A DNA stretch of 64,000 nucleotides from a virus: the IMG/VR virus record IMGVR_UViG_3300036823_000117, positions 1 through 64,000 of that record; one strand, given 5' to 3'. Below are positions 21,972-30,139 of the stretch, piece after piece (within the stretch, counting starts at the first letter, position 1; each line of letters starts with the position of its first letter). The translations under genes were made by a program, and so were the position numbers. The notes under the pieces were generated by a model, which saw only the letters and a list, made by a program, of their open reading frames with translations, was not told where the DNA came from and searched no databases.

Positions 21972-23938
21972 TGACCAGCCAGCCGGGAGGAGCCCGCCAC
22001 GCAGCCGCCGAGCACCGCGCCATCCTGGCGCCTGCCGGCTGGATGATCGCGGCGTGGATCTGTGCGAACGCGTTTACCCGCGCTCACGGCAACGACCCGG
22101 TTGAGCTGGCCGTGTTCGCTGATGCAGGCGTCGCGGTGTGGGCGTGGTTCGCCCGCATCCGCCACCTGCCCGCGGCGGCCATGACCGACAGCGGCCGGGA
22201 AGCCCGGCTGCGGCGGTACGCGTGGCGCTGCTATATCGCAGGCGCGATCTGGCTGGCCGCCGCATCCGCCGTGTTCGGCCCGACGTGGTGGATGGACCTT
22301 TTCCTGGTCATCGGCGGCCTGGTCCTCGCATCGCCGCACCTGTACCGCAACCAGATCGACCACTCCGAAGGCCCGAAGGTCATCGCCGGGGTCATCGCTC
22401 CCGCCGGGGAGCAGTCCGCGCCGCCACGCCAGCAGCCGGCCCGGTCGCAGGCACCCCAGCGGCCAGGCACCCCCCGGCAGTACGCCGCCCCGGGTACCAC
22501 GACCCTCCGGCCGGCCGCCAAGCCGCGGCCGCGGCCGACCGCCGACCCGGCCCGCGACGCCATCACCCGCGTGCTCCGCGAGTTCAAGATCGACGCGAAA
22601 GTCACCGGGTGCATCACCGGGCCCGCGGTCCTGCAGTACCAGATGACACCCGGTCCCGGCGTCAAGGTCGAGCGGATCACGCAGCTGACCGCGAACTTCG
22701 CCATGGCCCTCGGTCTCGGCAGATCGTCCGTGCGGATGATCGCCCCGGTGCCCGGCCGGTCCGTCATCGGGCTGGAAATCCCCCGCGCACCCGAGGACCG
22801 GCAGGTCGTCGCCCTCCGCGAAGTCCTTGAGTCCCCGGACATGCTCGCCGACCCCCACCCCCTGACCGTGCCCCTCGGCGTCGACAACGAGGGAAACGTC
22901 GTCACGCACGCCCTGCACAAGGGACCGCACACCCTGATGGCGGGTGCGACCGGCGCGGGCAAGTCGGTCAGCCTCAACGGCGTGATCGTGTCAATCCTGG
23001 TCCGCGCCACCCCGGCCCAGGTCCGGCTCCTGATGATCGACCCGAAGCGCGTCGAGCTCGCCGCTTACTCCGGCGTCCCGCACCTCCTCGGCCCGATCAT
23101 CACCAACCCTGTCGTGGCTGCCCAGCGTCTCGCCTGGGTGTGCGAGCAGATGGAAGCCCGCTACGACGCCATGGCCGCCGCCCACGTCAAGCACATCGAC
23201 GACTACAACAAGATCGACGGAGCCGACCCGTGGCCGTACTGGCTCGTCATCGTCGACGAGCTCGCCGACCTGATGATGGTCAGCAAGCAGAAGGTCAAGG
23301 ACATCGAGGTCCCCGACGTCGAGGACTGCATCGCCCGGATCAGCCAGCTCGCCCGGGCGTGCGGCATCCACCTCCTGCTCGCCACGCAGCGGCCCACCGT
23401 GGACGTCGTAACCGGCCTGATCAAGGCCAACGTCCCGTGCCGGATCGCGTTCGCCGTGGCCAGCCTTACTGACTCGCGGGTCATCCTCGACGCGCCTGGC
23501 GCTGAGCGGCTTAACGGGCAGGGCGACGGGCTGTTCCTCCCGATGGGCGCGAAGGACGCCATCCGCTTCCAGGGCGCCTTTGTCACCGAGGCCGAGATCA
23601 AGCAGGTCGTCGCCGAGTGCGTGGCCCAGGTAGCCCCGCCGTCTGCGCCAGTCCGCGGAAAGGTCATCCCCGCCGCGGTCGAGGCGCCCAGGCCTGAGCT
23701 TGACCCGGAACTGGTGCAGCAGGCCAGAGACCTCGTCGTCGCGACACAGTTCGGGTCGGTGGCGATGATCTCGCGGAAACTCCGCGTCGGCTTCGTCGAG
23801 GCCGGCGCCATCATGGCCGCCCTGGAACTTCAGGGGATCGTCGGGCCCGAGCCGGAAGACAGGTCGAAGGCCAGGGACGTCCTGGTCCGGCCGCAACCCA
23901 CGGAAGCGGCCCCGGCTGCGGAGGAAGAGGACCACTGA
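21971..23938 (+). CDS. FtsK/SpoIIIE-type DNA translocase (TraB-like) with gamma domain
   Basis: The 655-aa protein has N-terminal hydrophobic segments near residues 17-30, 40-60 and 80-110, then a Pro/Gln-rich linker. The FtsK beta and alpha motor has Walker A GATGAGKS at about 325-332, Walker B LVIVDELADL at about 425-434, and LLLATQRP downstream. A winged-helix gamma domain occupies residues 577-640 (ELVQQARDLVV, VAMISRKLRVGF). Chromosomal FtsK pumps DNA at septa. Streptomyces TraB is an FtsK-like motor that moves plasmid DNA between hyphae and recognises short repeats through its gamma domain. The surrounding membrane and wall-hydrolase genes favour TraB-like transfer. Confidence 0.92.
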   Translation: MTSQPGGARHAAAEHRAILAPAGWMIAAWICANAFTRAHGNDPVELAVFADAGVAVWAWFARIRHLPAAAMTDSGREARLRRYAWRCYIAGAIWLAAASAVFGPTWWMDLFLVIGGLVLASPHLYRNQIDHSEGPKVIAGVIAPAGEQSAPPRQQPARSQAPQRPGTPRQYAAPGTTTLRPAAKPRPRPTADPARDAITRVLREFKIDAKVTGCITGPAVLQYQMTPGPGVKVERITQLTANFAMALGLGRSSVRMIAPVPGRSVIGLEIPRAPEDRQVVALREVLESPDMLADPHPLTVPLGVDNEGNVVTHALHKGPHTLMAGATGAGKSVSLNGVIVSILVRATPAQVRLLMIDPKRVELAAYSGVPHLLGPIITNPVVAAQRLAWVCEQMEARYDAMAAAHVKHIDDYNKIDGADPWPYWLVIVDELADLMMVSKQKVKDIEVPDVEDCIARISQLARACGIHLLLATQRPTVDVVTGLIKANVPCRIAFAVASLTDSRVILDAPGAERLNGQGDGLFLPMGAKDAIRFQGAFVTEAEIKQVVAECVAQVAPPSAPVRGKVIPAAVEAPRPELDPELVQQARDLVVATQFGSVAMISRKLRVGFVEAGAIMAALELQGIVGPEPEDRSKARDVLVRPQPTEAAPAAEEEDH

Positions 23939-24198
23939 TGCCTAGGCCCAGGGAAACGATGCTTGGCCAGCCGATCCAGGTTCGCGCCGGACTCCAGGCC
24001 ACCTGCCGGACCTGCTCCTCGCGCGGCGTCAGGGGCGGCGGCCGCCTCGTCACCGACGGGACGGAGATCGCAGACGTCACCCAGGAGACCCGGTTCAACG
24101 GGCGGTTCACCGTCACCACCGGGCGTGCCGCTGTCTTGCTGGACTGCCCGGACTGCGGCAGCCCTGTCCAGTTCGCCGTACCCAATATCAAGATCTGA
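23938..24198 (+). CDS. Small zinc-ribbon protein (86 aa)
   Basis: The ATG at 23938 overlaps the translocase stop as TGATG. Two CxxC pairs (CRTC and CPDC) frame a beta-rich core, a zinc-ribbon layout. Tight coupling suggests it works with the translocase. Confidence 0.7.
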   Translation: MPRPRETMLGQPIQVRAGLQATCRTCSSRGVRGGGRLVTDGTEIADVTQETRFNGRFTVTTGRAAVLLDCPDCGSPVQFAVPNIKI

Positions 24199-24209
24199 GA
24201 GGCAGCCTG

Positions 24210-24530
24210 ATGTCCCCCGTCCTCATCCTCGCCGCCATCGCCGCCGCCCTCGTGCTCGTGTACGTCATCTCGAAGGCCGACGCGTGGATGCCCGTCACGG
24301 TCCTGGGCCTCTCCGGCGCCGCCTGCTACTACGGGGTGTCGAGTTGGCTCAGGAAGACGCCGGCCGCGGCCAGGCCGCCCGCGCCGAAGATCGTGACCCA
24401 CGTCATCACCCACGTGGTCACCCGCCCGGGCAAGCCCACGCTGACCGGAGGCGAGATCACCCTGCTGCTCATCGTCGGCGGCGTCCTGGCCCTCGCTTAC
24501 CTGATCAACCGCACCCGCAGGAGCAGCTAG
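24210..24530 (+). CDS. Membrane protein with three helices (106 aa)
   Basis: Hydrophobic segments lie near residues 4-20, 28-45 and 82-98. A Lys/Pro-rich loop lies between helices two and three. A GAGAGGCAGCCT leader precedes the ATG. Function unknown; part of the transfer-like cluster. Confidence 0.65.
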   Translation: MSPVLILAAIAAALVLVYVISKADAWMPVTVLGLSGAACYYGVSSWLRKTPAAARPPAPKIVTHVITHVVTRPGKPTLTGGEITLLLIVGGVLALAYLINRTRRSS

Positions 24531-24532
24531 CC

Positions 24533-24967
24533 ATGGGCATCTTCGGAGCCAAGCGCGCCCGCTTCACCGACACCTACCAGACCTGGACGGCCTGCTTCGC
24601 CGAGCCGGTCGTGGCCCGGTCCTCCGACATGGAGGACGACGACCTCATCGTCGGCGCCCGCGCTTACGGCGCCCGGTTCGACTCACCGTCTGCGCCCGGC
24701 GCTGCGCTGAGCATCTGGGCGTACCCGGCGCCCGCCGGGCCCGGGACCCCGGACGGCACCATCGTCCTCGCCTACCGGGTCCACTACTCGGTCGGCTCAT
24801 GGGGGACCGCCCTGTACCACTGCGACGTCGCGTGCGGCGAGTGGTACGACAACCTCCCCGCCGCCGAGGCGGACGCCGTCAGATTCATCGCCGGACTCAT
24901 CAGTTCCGGTCCCCACACGGACCGGGTTCCGGACTTCTACACCGACTGGGATGGGCGGCGATTCTGA
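24533..24967 (+). CDS. Protein of unknown function (144 aa)
   Basis: The ATG at 24533 opens MGIFGAKRARFTDTY. The protein is soluble and mixed alpha/beta, with YRVHYSVGSWGTALYHCDVACGEW in two halves. It ends in FYTDWDGRRF and overlaps the next start as TGATG. No family was recognised. Confidence 0.6.
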   Translation: MGIFGAKRARFTDTYQTWTACFAEPVVARSSDMEDDDLIVGARAYGARFDSPSAPGAALSIWAYPAPAGPGTPDGTIVLAYRVHYSVGSWGTALYHCDVACGEWYDNLPAAEADAVRFIAGLISSGPHTDRVPDFYTDWDGRRF

Positions 24968-25074
24968 TGCCCCCCTCCCGGCCCGGAAGCCTCAAGGCGC
25001 GGATAGATCCGCCCGCGGATGGATCCGCGCCCGCGCGCGGGAACTACCACGACGAAAGCGGACGAGTCAAGTGA
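24967..25074 (+). CDS. Tiny protein (35 aa)
   Basis: This short frame overlaps both neighbours (TGATG before, GTGA after). It is rich in Pro, Arg and Gly and has no predicted structure. Coupling on both sides is the only support. Confidence 0.4.
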   Translation: MPPSRPGSLKARIDPPADGSAPARGNYHDESGRVK

Positions 25075-25226
25075 GCACTGACCTAATCGCCTTCCTCGCG
25101 TGGCTCACGGTCGTCGTCACGGTCGTCGTGATCTACCGCCGGTCCCACCGCAACTGGCCCCCTGACCCCAATCCGCCCCATCCGCAACAGAACCCCAGCG
25201 ACCCAGACGAAGAGGCGTCACCATGA
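25071..25226 (+). CDS. Tiny membrane protein (51 aa)
   Basis: The GTG at 25071 overlaps the previous stop as GTGA. One membrane helix (LIAFLAWLTVVVTVVVIYR) leads to a Pro/Asn-rich tail. Its stop overlaps the DUF2637-like gene. Confidence 0.6.
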   Translation: MSTDLIAFLAWLTVVVTVVVIYRRSHRNWPPDPNPPHPQQNPSDPDEEASP

Positions 25227-26284
25227 CCGCCATGCTGCATGACATCCCGTGGGAGGTCCCCGCGTCGCTGGCCGGCGCTGCCCTGCTGCTGCACACCGCC
25301 CGGCGCGTGTTCCGCGCCATCCGCGACCGCCAGCCGGCCGGCTCACGGCACGGCCTGCGCACCGCCATCATCGCGCTCGGCGCGGCGCTGGCCCCCGTGT
25401 TCTTCACCGACATGTTCATGACCGTCGTCAACCTGCTCGGCCCGTCGTTCCACGGGTGGGCGTGGACGGTCCCCGCTGCGACAGAAGGCAGCTTCATCTT
25501 CCTGTACCTCCTCGACCTGTACCTCCTCGCCGAGGGCAAGCCGATGGGATGGCTCCGCTTCGCGCCGTACCCGTTCGCGCTCGCGTCGCTCGTGCTGAAC
25601 GTCTACAGCTCGTTCGGCGACGCACCGGGCATGCTCGGCCACGGCGTCGTCACTGTCGCGTTCTTCCTGCCGCTCCTGGCGGGCGAGGCGGCCGTCAAGT
25701 CGATGTCCGTCAGCGACAAGGAGGTCGCTCTGGCCGACGAGATGAAAGCGGCCCGCCAGTACGCCATTGACCTGGTACGCGACCAGCTGGGGTTCTTCTG
25801 GCGGCTCCGCCCGTCAGTCCCGACGCTGCTCCGCACCCGCATCGTCAGCGGCCGCCTCCCCGGCCATGTGGCCCGCGCGGTCCGCGACGGCGTAGCCGCC
25901 TGCGACGCGACAGTCTGGGAAGCCGCCGTCGAGAAAATGGTCACCGATGCGCTGACGCAGCGCGCCAAGATGGCCGCCGCTGTCGTGCGACAGGAACGCG
26001 ACATCCAGCAGACCGCCGATGCGACAACCGACACGACAACGGATGCGACAACCGGTGCGACACGGGATGCGACACCAGAGCGACAGGCCGCGCGACAGCC
26101 CAAGCGACAACTCACCGCCAGCGAGCGCGACAAGAACCGCGCGAAAGCCGCCCGCATTGTCGCGGCCGAGCCGGCCATCCGCGCTGAGGATCTGGCCGCC
26201 CGGTGCGGTGTCACGAAGCGGTCGGCTGAGAGGTGGAAGGCCGAGATGAGCCGCCCCAACCTCCAACTCGCCGAGAGCTCGTAA
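25223..26284 (+). CDS. DUF2637/Spd-like membrane protein with C-terminal HTH
   Basis: The 353-aa protein has about five membrane helices in residues 10-155, in the DUF2637 style (TAIIALGAALAPVFFTDMF, FIFLYLLDLYLLAEG, LPLLAGEAAVKS). A cytoplasmic helical part follows. Next is a Thr/Asp/Arg-rich stretch at about 255-300 encoded by the GCGACA array. It ends in a helix-turn-helix (EDLAARCGVTKRSAERWKAEM). DUF2637 proteins are common on actinomycete plasmids and islands. A role in plasmid spread is inferred from the context. Confidence 0.78.
   Translation: MTAMLHDIPWEVPASLAGAALLLHTARRVFRAIRDRQPAGSRHGLRTAIIALGAALAPVFFTDMFMTVVNLLGPSFHGWAWTVPAATEGSFIFLYLLDLYLLAEGKPMGWLRFAPYPFALASLVLNVYSSFGDAPGMLGHGVVTVAFFLPLLAGEAAVKSMSVSDKEVALADEMKAARQYAIDLVRDQLGFFWRLRPSVPTLLRTRIVSGRLPGHVARAVRDGVAACDATVWEAAVEKMVTDALTQRAKMAAAVVRQERDIQQTADATTDTTTDATTGATRDATPERQAARQPKRQLTASERDKNRAKAARIVAAEPAIRAEDLAARCGVTKRSAERWKAEMSRPNLQLAESS
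25987..26132. repeat. Helically phased GCGACA repeat array
   Basis: Exact GCGACA occurs at 25987, 25998, 26021, 26045, 26057, 26069, 26080, 26092, 26104 and 26127, with one variant (ACGACA) at 26033. Spacings are 11, 12 or about 23 bases. The repeats fall in all three codon frames of the gene, so the pattern is at the DNA level. The arrangement is typical of iterons or of transfer-locus repeats bound by a TraB gamma domain. Confidence 0.75.
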
Positions 26285-26299
26285 CCCGCCAATAGACGT

Positions 26300-26349
26300 C
26301 CCGGCGGCGCTAACGCAGGCGTCCCCCCCGCCTGGCCAGCGCCGCCGGG
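26300..26349. terminator. Nested 12-bp hairpin after the array
   Basis: CCCGGCGGCGCT at 26300-26311 pairs exactly with 26338-26349. A second hairpin (GCAGGCG with CGCCTGC-like) lies inside, with a C run in its loop. It could be a terminator or a cruciform in a DNA-processing site. No T run follows, so the terminator call is moderate. Confidence 0.5.
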
Positions 26350-26381
26350 GCTCCAACCCGAACTGATCAAGGAGAAGCTCC

Positions 26382-26627
26382 ATGAGCAACTACGCAGCAC
26401 CCGGTGCCCGCGTCGGCCTCCAGGTTGACGGGAGCGTCACCATCACGGGCGGCCTCGTCATCGACATGAGCGACCCGAACTGGCCGGGCCGCGACGCTGG
26501 CGAGCCGGCCAGCGACGAAGACCGCGAGATGACCGCGGTTCAAGAAAGCCCCTTCAACGTCGCCGGCGGTAACGACGTCGTCGGCGTCCAGGCCGGCACC
26601 GTGACCCGAGACCTGGACGAGTCGTGA
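26382..26627 (+). CDS. Protein of unknown function (81 aa)
   Basis: The ATG at 26382 follows AAGGAGAA. The protein opens with a beta-rich half (VGLQVDGSVTITGGLVIDM) and then is acidic. It overlaps the next gene as GTGA. Confidence 0.6.
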   Translation: MSNYAAPGARVGLQVDGSVTITGGLVIDMSDPNWPGRDAGEPASDEDREMTAVQESPFNVAGGNDVVGVQAGTVTRDLDES

Positions 26628-27067
26628 GCACTGCATGGGACCGGTTCGCCGCGGACTGGCCCGAGTCGGCCGCGCTCGCGCAGCGGCAGTGGGACATCGC
26701 CCGCGGCCTGGAGCAGAACGAGATCCTCATCCTCGACGAGGAGTACCACTGTTCCGACGGCACCCCGGCCGTGATCGGGTTCATCGACACAGACCTGATC
26801 CTCGCCGTAGTCGCCGGCACCGCGGAGGAAGCGGGCGCCGGGATGCAGCCGGACCGGCTGGCGTATCTGCGGGCCGAGGCCTGCACCTGGGCTGACCGCA
26901 TCCGCGGCACCCGCGGCCTCCAGCCGGGAACAGTCCCGTATGACGTGCGGCGCCTCCTGCTCGGCGGTCGGCTCGACACCCTGCGGGTAGACGTCACCTA
27001 CAGCGACGCCGACCACCTGATGACCTGGCAGCGGAACGTCGGCGGCCTCGTCGGGCTCGCGTCATGA
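26624..27067 (+). CDS. Protein of unknown function (147 aa)
   Basis: A GTG at 26624 overlaps the previous stop. The protein is acidic and contains a central Cys (EEYHCSDGTPAVIGFIDTD). It is likely a single alpha/beta domain. Coupled on both sides. Confidence 0.6.
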   Translation: MSTAWDRFAADWPESAALAQRQWDIARGLEQNEILILDEEYHCSDGTPAVIGFIDTDLILAVVAGTAEEAGAGMQPDRLAYLRAEACTWADRIRGTRGLQPGTVPYDVRRLLLGGRLDTLRVDVTYSDADHLMTWQRNVGGLVGLAS

Positions 27068-27282
27068 GCGCCGACCCGGATGCCTGCACCTGGACGACCA
27101 GCCCCGCCGGCGAGACCGCGGCCCATCCCTGCACCCGGCACGAGGACGGCCAGCACGTCTTCGCTAACGGGCACCGCCTGCCGCTCGCCGTCACCTCGGT
27201 CACCTACCCGCCCGTGCGGCCCGCCGAGCCCGGCGCGTCGGTGGACGTGCGGGAGTTCCTCGCGGCCCGCGGGCTACGCTGA
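27064..27282 (+). CDS. Small protein with His/Cys residues (72 aa)
   Basis: The ATG overlaps the previous stop as ATGA. Cys and His residues at PDACTW, HPCTRHEDGQHVF may bind a metal. No family was recognised. Confidence 0.5.
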   Translation: MSADPDACTWTTSPAGETAAHPCTRHEDGQHVFANGHRLPLAVTSVTYPPVRPAEPGASVDVREFLAARGLR

Positions 27283-27286
27283 CCTC

Positions 27287-27472
27287 ATGACGGGTGGCGA
27301 GATCCCGCAAGAACTGATCGACATCCTTGACAGCCGCGCCGGGAAGACCCATTCCCGGCGCGGCTCCGTCGTCACCTGCCTCGCCGAGATCCTCACCCGG
27401 TACGACGAGATCCGCGGTCGGTTGCACTCCCGCGAGGAGCCTTCCACCGAGAAAGGCCACGAGCACCGTTGA
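27287..27472 (+). CDS. Small protein of unknown function (61 aa)
   Basis: The ATG at 27287 lies 4 bases after the previous stop. The protein is helical and charged (GGEIPQELIDILDSRAGK). It is coupled by TTGA to the next gene. Confidence 0.5.
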   Translation: MTGGEIPQELIDILDSRAGKTHSRRGSVVTCLAEILTRYDEIRGRLHSREEPSTEKGHEHR

Positions 27473-27801
27473 TTGAGGACGAACGCGGCGCCTTCTATTC
27501 CTGGGAGTACCAGTTGGATACCGCACGCGTTCTCCGCTACACGGGTCTCCGCGACCAGATCCACCCCCTCGACGCCGTCGCCTGCACCTACGACGGCCGG
27601 GCCCACTTCGACGAGTCATCCCGCCGCGACCGCGAGATCCACGAGAACGCCGTCCACGGACCGTGGGTCACCGAGGCCGGCCTGGTCGCCATCATCGACT
27701 TGCGGCCCCAGCTGGAACGCATGGGATGCGCCCCCACAGACCCGGCGCTGCCCGACGACATCCCCCAGCGCTGGGAGCGCAACCCCCTGACCTACTCGTA
27801 A
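27469..27801 (+). CDS. Protein of unknown function (110 aa)
   Basis: A TTG start at 27469 overlaps the previous stop as TTGA. The sequence has an ordered aromatic beginning (FYSWEYQLDTARVLRYTGL). No family was recognised. Confidence 0.5.
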   Translation: MIEDERGAFYSWEYQLDTARVLRYTGLRDQIHPLDAVACTYDGRAHFDESSRRDREIHENAVHGPWVTEAGLVAIIDLRPQLERMGCAPTDPALPDDIPQRWERNPLTYS

Positions 27802-27875
27802 CACCCTGTAGTGTCCCGTCACGTTCCGTGTACCCTCTGCCTCACCTGCATCATCGTGGCGCGGAGGTGGTCAGC

Positions 27876-28736
27876 ATGAACAGCGACGGGCAGCGGCCCT
27901 GCGCCCGCGGGGTTTGGTGCGGGGCGGCCACCATCACGGTCGAGGACGGCCAGCGCGTCGTCACCCCCGCGTGGACATACCGCCCATTTTGCGAACCGTG
28001 TGAGCGGCACCTCGTCGGCCTCCTCGAAGGCATCCCCGACGACCCGGCCCGCAGCTTCGCGCAGCTCTACGGCCGGCTCGGCGCCGCGATCGGTGACCCG
28101 CAGCAAGCCGACGTCCACGTGCCCGCCCCGTTCGGACCGCAGACACCCATCCGCGAGGACATCGACGCCTGCATGCGGCTGACCGCCGTCACGCTCCGCG
28201 GCTGGGCGGCACGCACCAGGGCGGCCGCCCGCCTCACCGCGGCCCGCCACGCACCAGGCACCGCCGACGGAGTCGCCGAAGACGCCCGGGTGCTCGCGCT
28301 CAACATCACCGTCCTGCTGTCTCTCCAGCCCGGGTGGATGCGCCGCACCTACCGGACCCCCCTGTCCGACGAGCTGGCCGGCTGGCTCGCAGACGATGAG
28401 ATCATCAGCGTCTCCGACCACGACGTCACCGTCATGACCGAGGTTGACGGGGAAACCGCCGGCCAGGAATTGCTGCACCTGCACTACCTCGGCCGCAGGT
28501 GCTTGCTGGAGACCAACCCGCCGCCGGAGATATTGGTCATGCCGTGCCGGAAGTGCACCCACAGAGAGCTGCGCCGGGCTTACCCCGACGGAGAACGCGA
28601 CCTGTACTCCCGGTGCGCCCGGTGCAGCGACGAGATGACCGCACAGCAGTACGACGTGAACGCCCGCCGCTGGCGCGCGTACTACCAGGCCAAGCAGCGG
28701 AACCGTGCTGTTCTCGGGCCCGCAGTCGCAGCCTGA
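27876..28736 (+). CDS. Zinc-finger protein of unknown function (286 aa)
   Basis: The ATG at 27876 follows GCGGAGGTGG. Cys residues at CARGVWCG and CEPCERH near the start, and CRKC and CARCSDE near residue 235-260, could form two zinc sites. The middle is helical (AARTRAAARLTAARH). It ends the rightward operon before a terminator and may be a DNA-binding or scaffold protein. Confidence 0.68.
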   Translation: MNSDGQRPCARGVWCGAATITVEDGQRVVTPAWTYRPFCEPCERHLVGLLEGIPDDPARSFAQLYGRLGAAIGDPQQADVHVPAPFGPQTPIREDIDACMRLTAVTLRGWAARTRAAARLTAARHAPGTADGVAEDARVLALNITVLLSLQPGWMRRTYRTPLSDELAGWLADDEIISVSDHDVTVMTEVDGETAGQELLHLHYLGRRCLLETNPPPEILVMPCRKCTHRELRRAYPDGERDLYSRCARCSDEMTAQQYDVNARRWRAYYQAKQRNRAVLGPAVAA

Positions 28737-28744
28737 GCACCTCC

Positions 28745-28822
28745 TTGCCAGGACGACAGACGATCCCGGTATGATCAACCTGCGAGACGAGTCTGCCCCG
28801 GTGCACCTGGCCGGGGCTTTTT
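28745..28822 (+). promoter_or_regulatory. Short promoter-terminator unit (possible attenuator)
   Basis: TTGCCA (28745-28750) and TATGAT (28770-28775) are 19 bases apart. A hairpin GCCCCGG/CCGGGGC at 28794-28800 and 28811-28817 follows, with a T-rich tail. A transcript of about 40 bases would end before the HTH gene at 28842 unless read through. It may also simply be the terminator of the previous operon. Confidence 0.4.
28794..28822 (+). terminator. Intrinsic terminator of the transfer-like operon
   Basis: A 7-bp GC stem (28794-28800 with 28811-28817) is followed by CTTTTTGC. It lies after the zinc-finger gene and before the next HTH gene. Confidence 0.7.
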
Positions 28823-28841
28823 GCTTTCCTGGGGGTGGGGA

Positions 28842-29105
28842 TTGCTGGATGTCGCACCGGAGGTCATTACGCCGGGCCCGGACGGGTGCATTGACACTCG
28901 CCAGGCGGCACGCCTCTGCGATGTTTCACCGATAACCGTTCGCAATTGGATACACCGCGGCTGGCACGACGAAGACGGAAACATCTGCAAACTCCCCGTC
29001 AAGTACCGCTATAAGGGCCAGATCCGCCTCGACCCGGTAGAAGTCGCCAAAGCGGACTATGCCACTGCGGTCCGCGCTCGCCGTATCAGCGCCGCGGTGC
29101 TCTAA
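28842..29105 (+). CDS. HTH DNA-binding protein (about 87 aa)
   Basis: The start is uncertain. A TTG at 28842 follows a GGGGGTGGGGA ribosome site; a TTG at 28821 is an alternative. The protein has a MerR/excisionase-like HTH (CIDTRQAARLCDVSPITVRNWIHRG). It resembles small HTH proteins found on actinomycete phages and plasmids. Possible regulator of the next gene. Confidence 0.6.
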   Translation: MLDVAPEVITPGPDGCIDTRQAARLCDVSPITVRNWIHRGWHDEDGNICKLPVKYRYKGQIRLDPVEVAKADYATAVRARRISAAVL

Positions 29106-29237
29106 CCGCTGGCCGATGCCCCGGTAAGGGCCGGAATCACTCCGTTTCAGCGGAAGCGAAATGCGCTGTGCCGTCAGCAGACCGCGGGCATGGACGGGCC
29201 GGCCGCCAGCACCAACCACCCACCGAGGGGAGGCGGC

Positions 29238-29744
29238 GTGCATCTTCCCGATTTTCTCGCCGCGGTCCGGTCCGAGTTGAGCCCGCACCTGGAAACGCTG
29301 CGGCAGATCGAGCAGGGCGCCGTGACCGACGGAGACGCCGCAGAAAGAGACCTGGCCGCCCTCACCGCGTCGCTGATGCGCGACGCGGCGCACGGCGGTC
29401 ATGCAAGCCAGCTGGCCGAGATCCGCGCCGCGCTGGATCGAATCGAGCAAGCACAGGAGAAGATCGCCATGTCTCAGTCCGACATCGACGCCGCGACCGG
29501 CGCCCTCACTTCCGCAGCGTCCACGATCAGCGGCGTGGCCGCCGACCTGGAGACCGCCGAGGCGAACATCCAGGCCGAGATCACCGCCCTGCAGAACGCC
29601 AACCCCGGCCTCGACACCACGGCGCTCAACGCCGCTGTCACGGGCCTCTCGGCGCCGCTGTCGGCACTCCAGGCCGCGGACACGTCGGTGGACTCCCTGG
29701 AGACCCCGGCGGCTCCTGCGCCCGCTGAGCCGTCCGCCAGCTAG
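29238..29744 (+). CDS. Coiled-coil protein (168 aa)
   Basis: A GTG at 29238 follows GGGGAGGCG. The protein is helical throughout, with heptad-like segments (LPDFLAAVRSELSPHLETLR and ADLETAEANIQAEITALQ) and a Pro/Ala-rich tail. An internal ATG may give a shorter form (from MSQSDIDAA). A role in structure or membrane tethering is possible. Confidence 0.62.
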   Translation: MHLPDFLAAVRSELSPHLETLRQIEQGAVTDGDAAERDLAALTASLMRDAAHGGHASQLAEIRAALDRIEQAQEKIAMSQSDIDAATGALTSAASTISGVAADLETAEANIQAEITALQNANPGLDTTALNAAVTGLSAPLSALQAADTSVDSLETPAAPAPAEPSAS

Positions 29745-29754
29745 CAGCAGAAAA

Positions 29755-29776
29755 CGGCGGGGTTCCGGCCCCGCCG
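29755..29776 (+). terminator. 8-bp hairpin terminator
   Basis: CGGCGGGG at 29755-29762 pairs with CCCCGCCG at 29769-29776 around TTCCGG. It lies after the coiled-coil gene and just before the convergent leftward HTH gene. Confidence 0.6.
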
Positions 29777-29842
29777 CTGTTCGACCGCTGAGACTCCGGG
29801 GCCGGGCGAGGTGCGGCGCTGCGCCCGGCCCCGGTTCAGCGT

Positions 29843-30139
29843 TTACGACTTCCGTGCGGCCGGCCGCGGGCCGGTGCCTGACCCGGGGAGCGAGTCACGC
29901 CACGCCTTGATCTCGGGCAGGCGGGACGGTTTCCACCCCGGCAGCGTCCGGGTACCGGCCTCGTGCTCGTCGGCCAGCCCGATGTACACGTCCGGCGCGG
30001 GGAACGTCGCGGCGGCCCTGATGGCGGCCGGGGAGCGGAACGGGGAGTACCTCGTGCGCCACATCCGCACGTGCGACGGGTCGACGCCCATCTCGCGGGC
30101 AATGTCCGCGGAAGACAGGTAGTGTGCGGCGCGGGGCAT
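29843..30139 (-). CDS. MerR-like HTH protein (98 aa)
   Basis: The ATG at 30139 is close to the leftward leader. HTH motif LSSADIAREMGVDPSHVRMWRTRY is followed by a conserved tail GWKPSRLPEIKAWRDSL. This resembles small DNA-binding proteins of actinophages that act on replication or regulation. It is the last gene of the leftward cassettes. Confidence 0.68.
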   Translation of the reverse strand: MPRAAHYLSSADIAREMGVDPSHVRMWRTRYSPFRSPAAIRAAATFPAPDVYIGLADEHEAGTRTLPGWKPSRLPEIKAWRDSLPGSGTGPRPAARKS

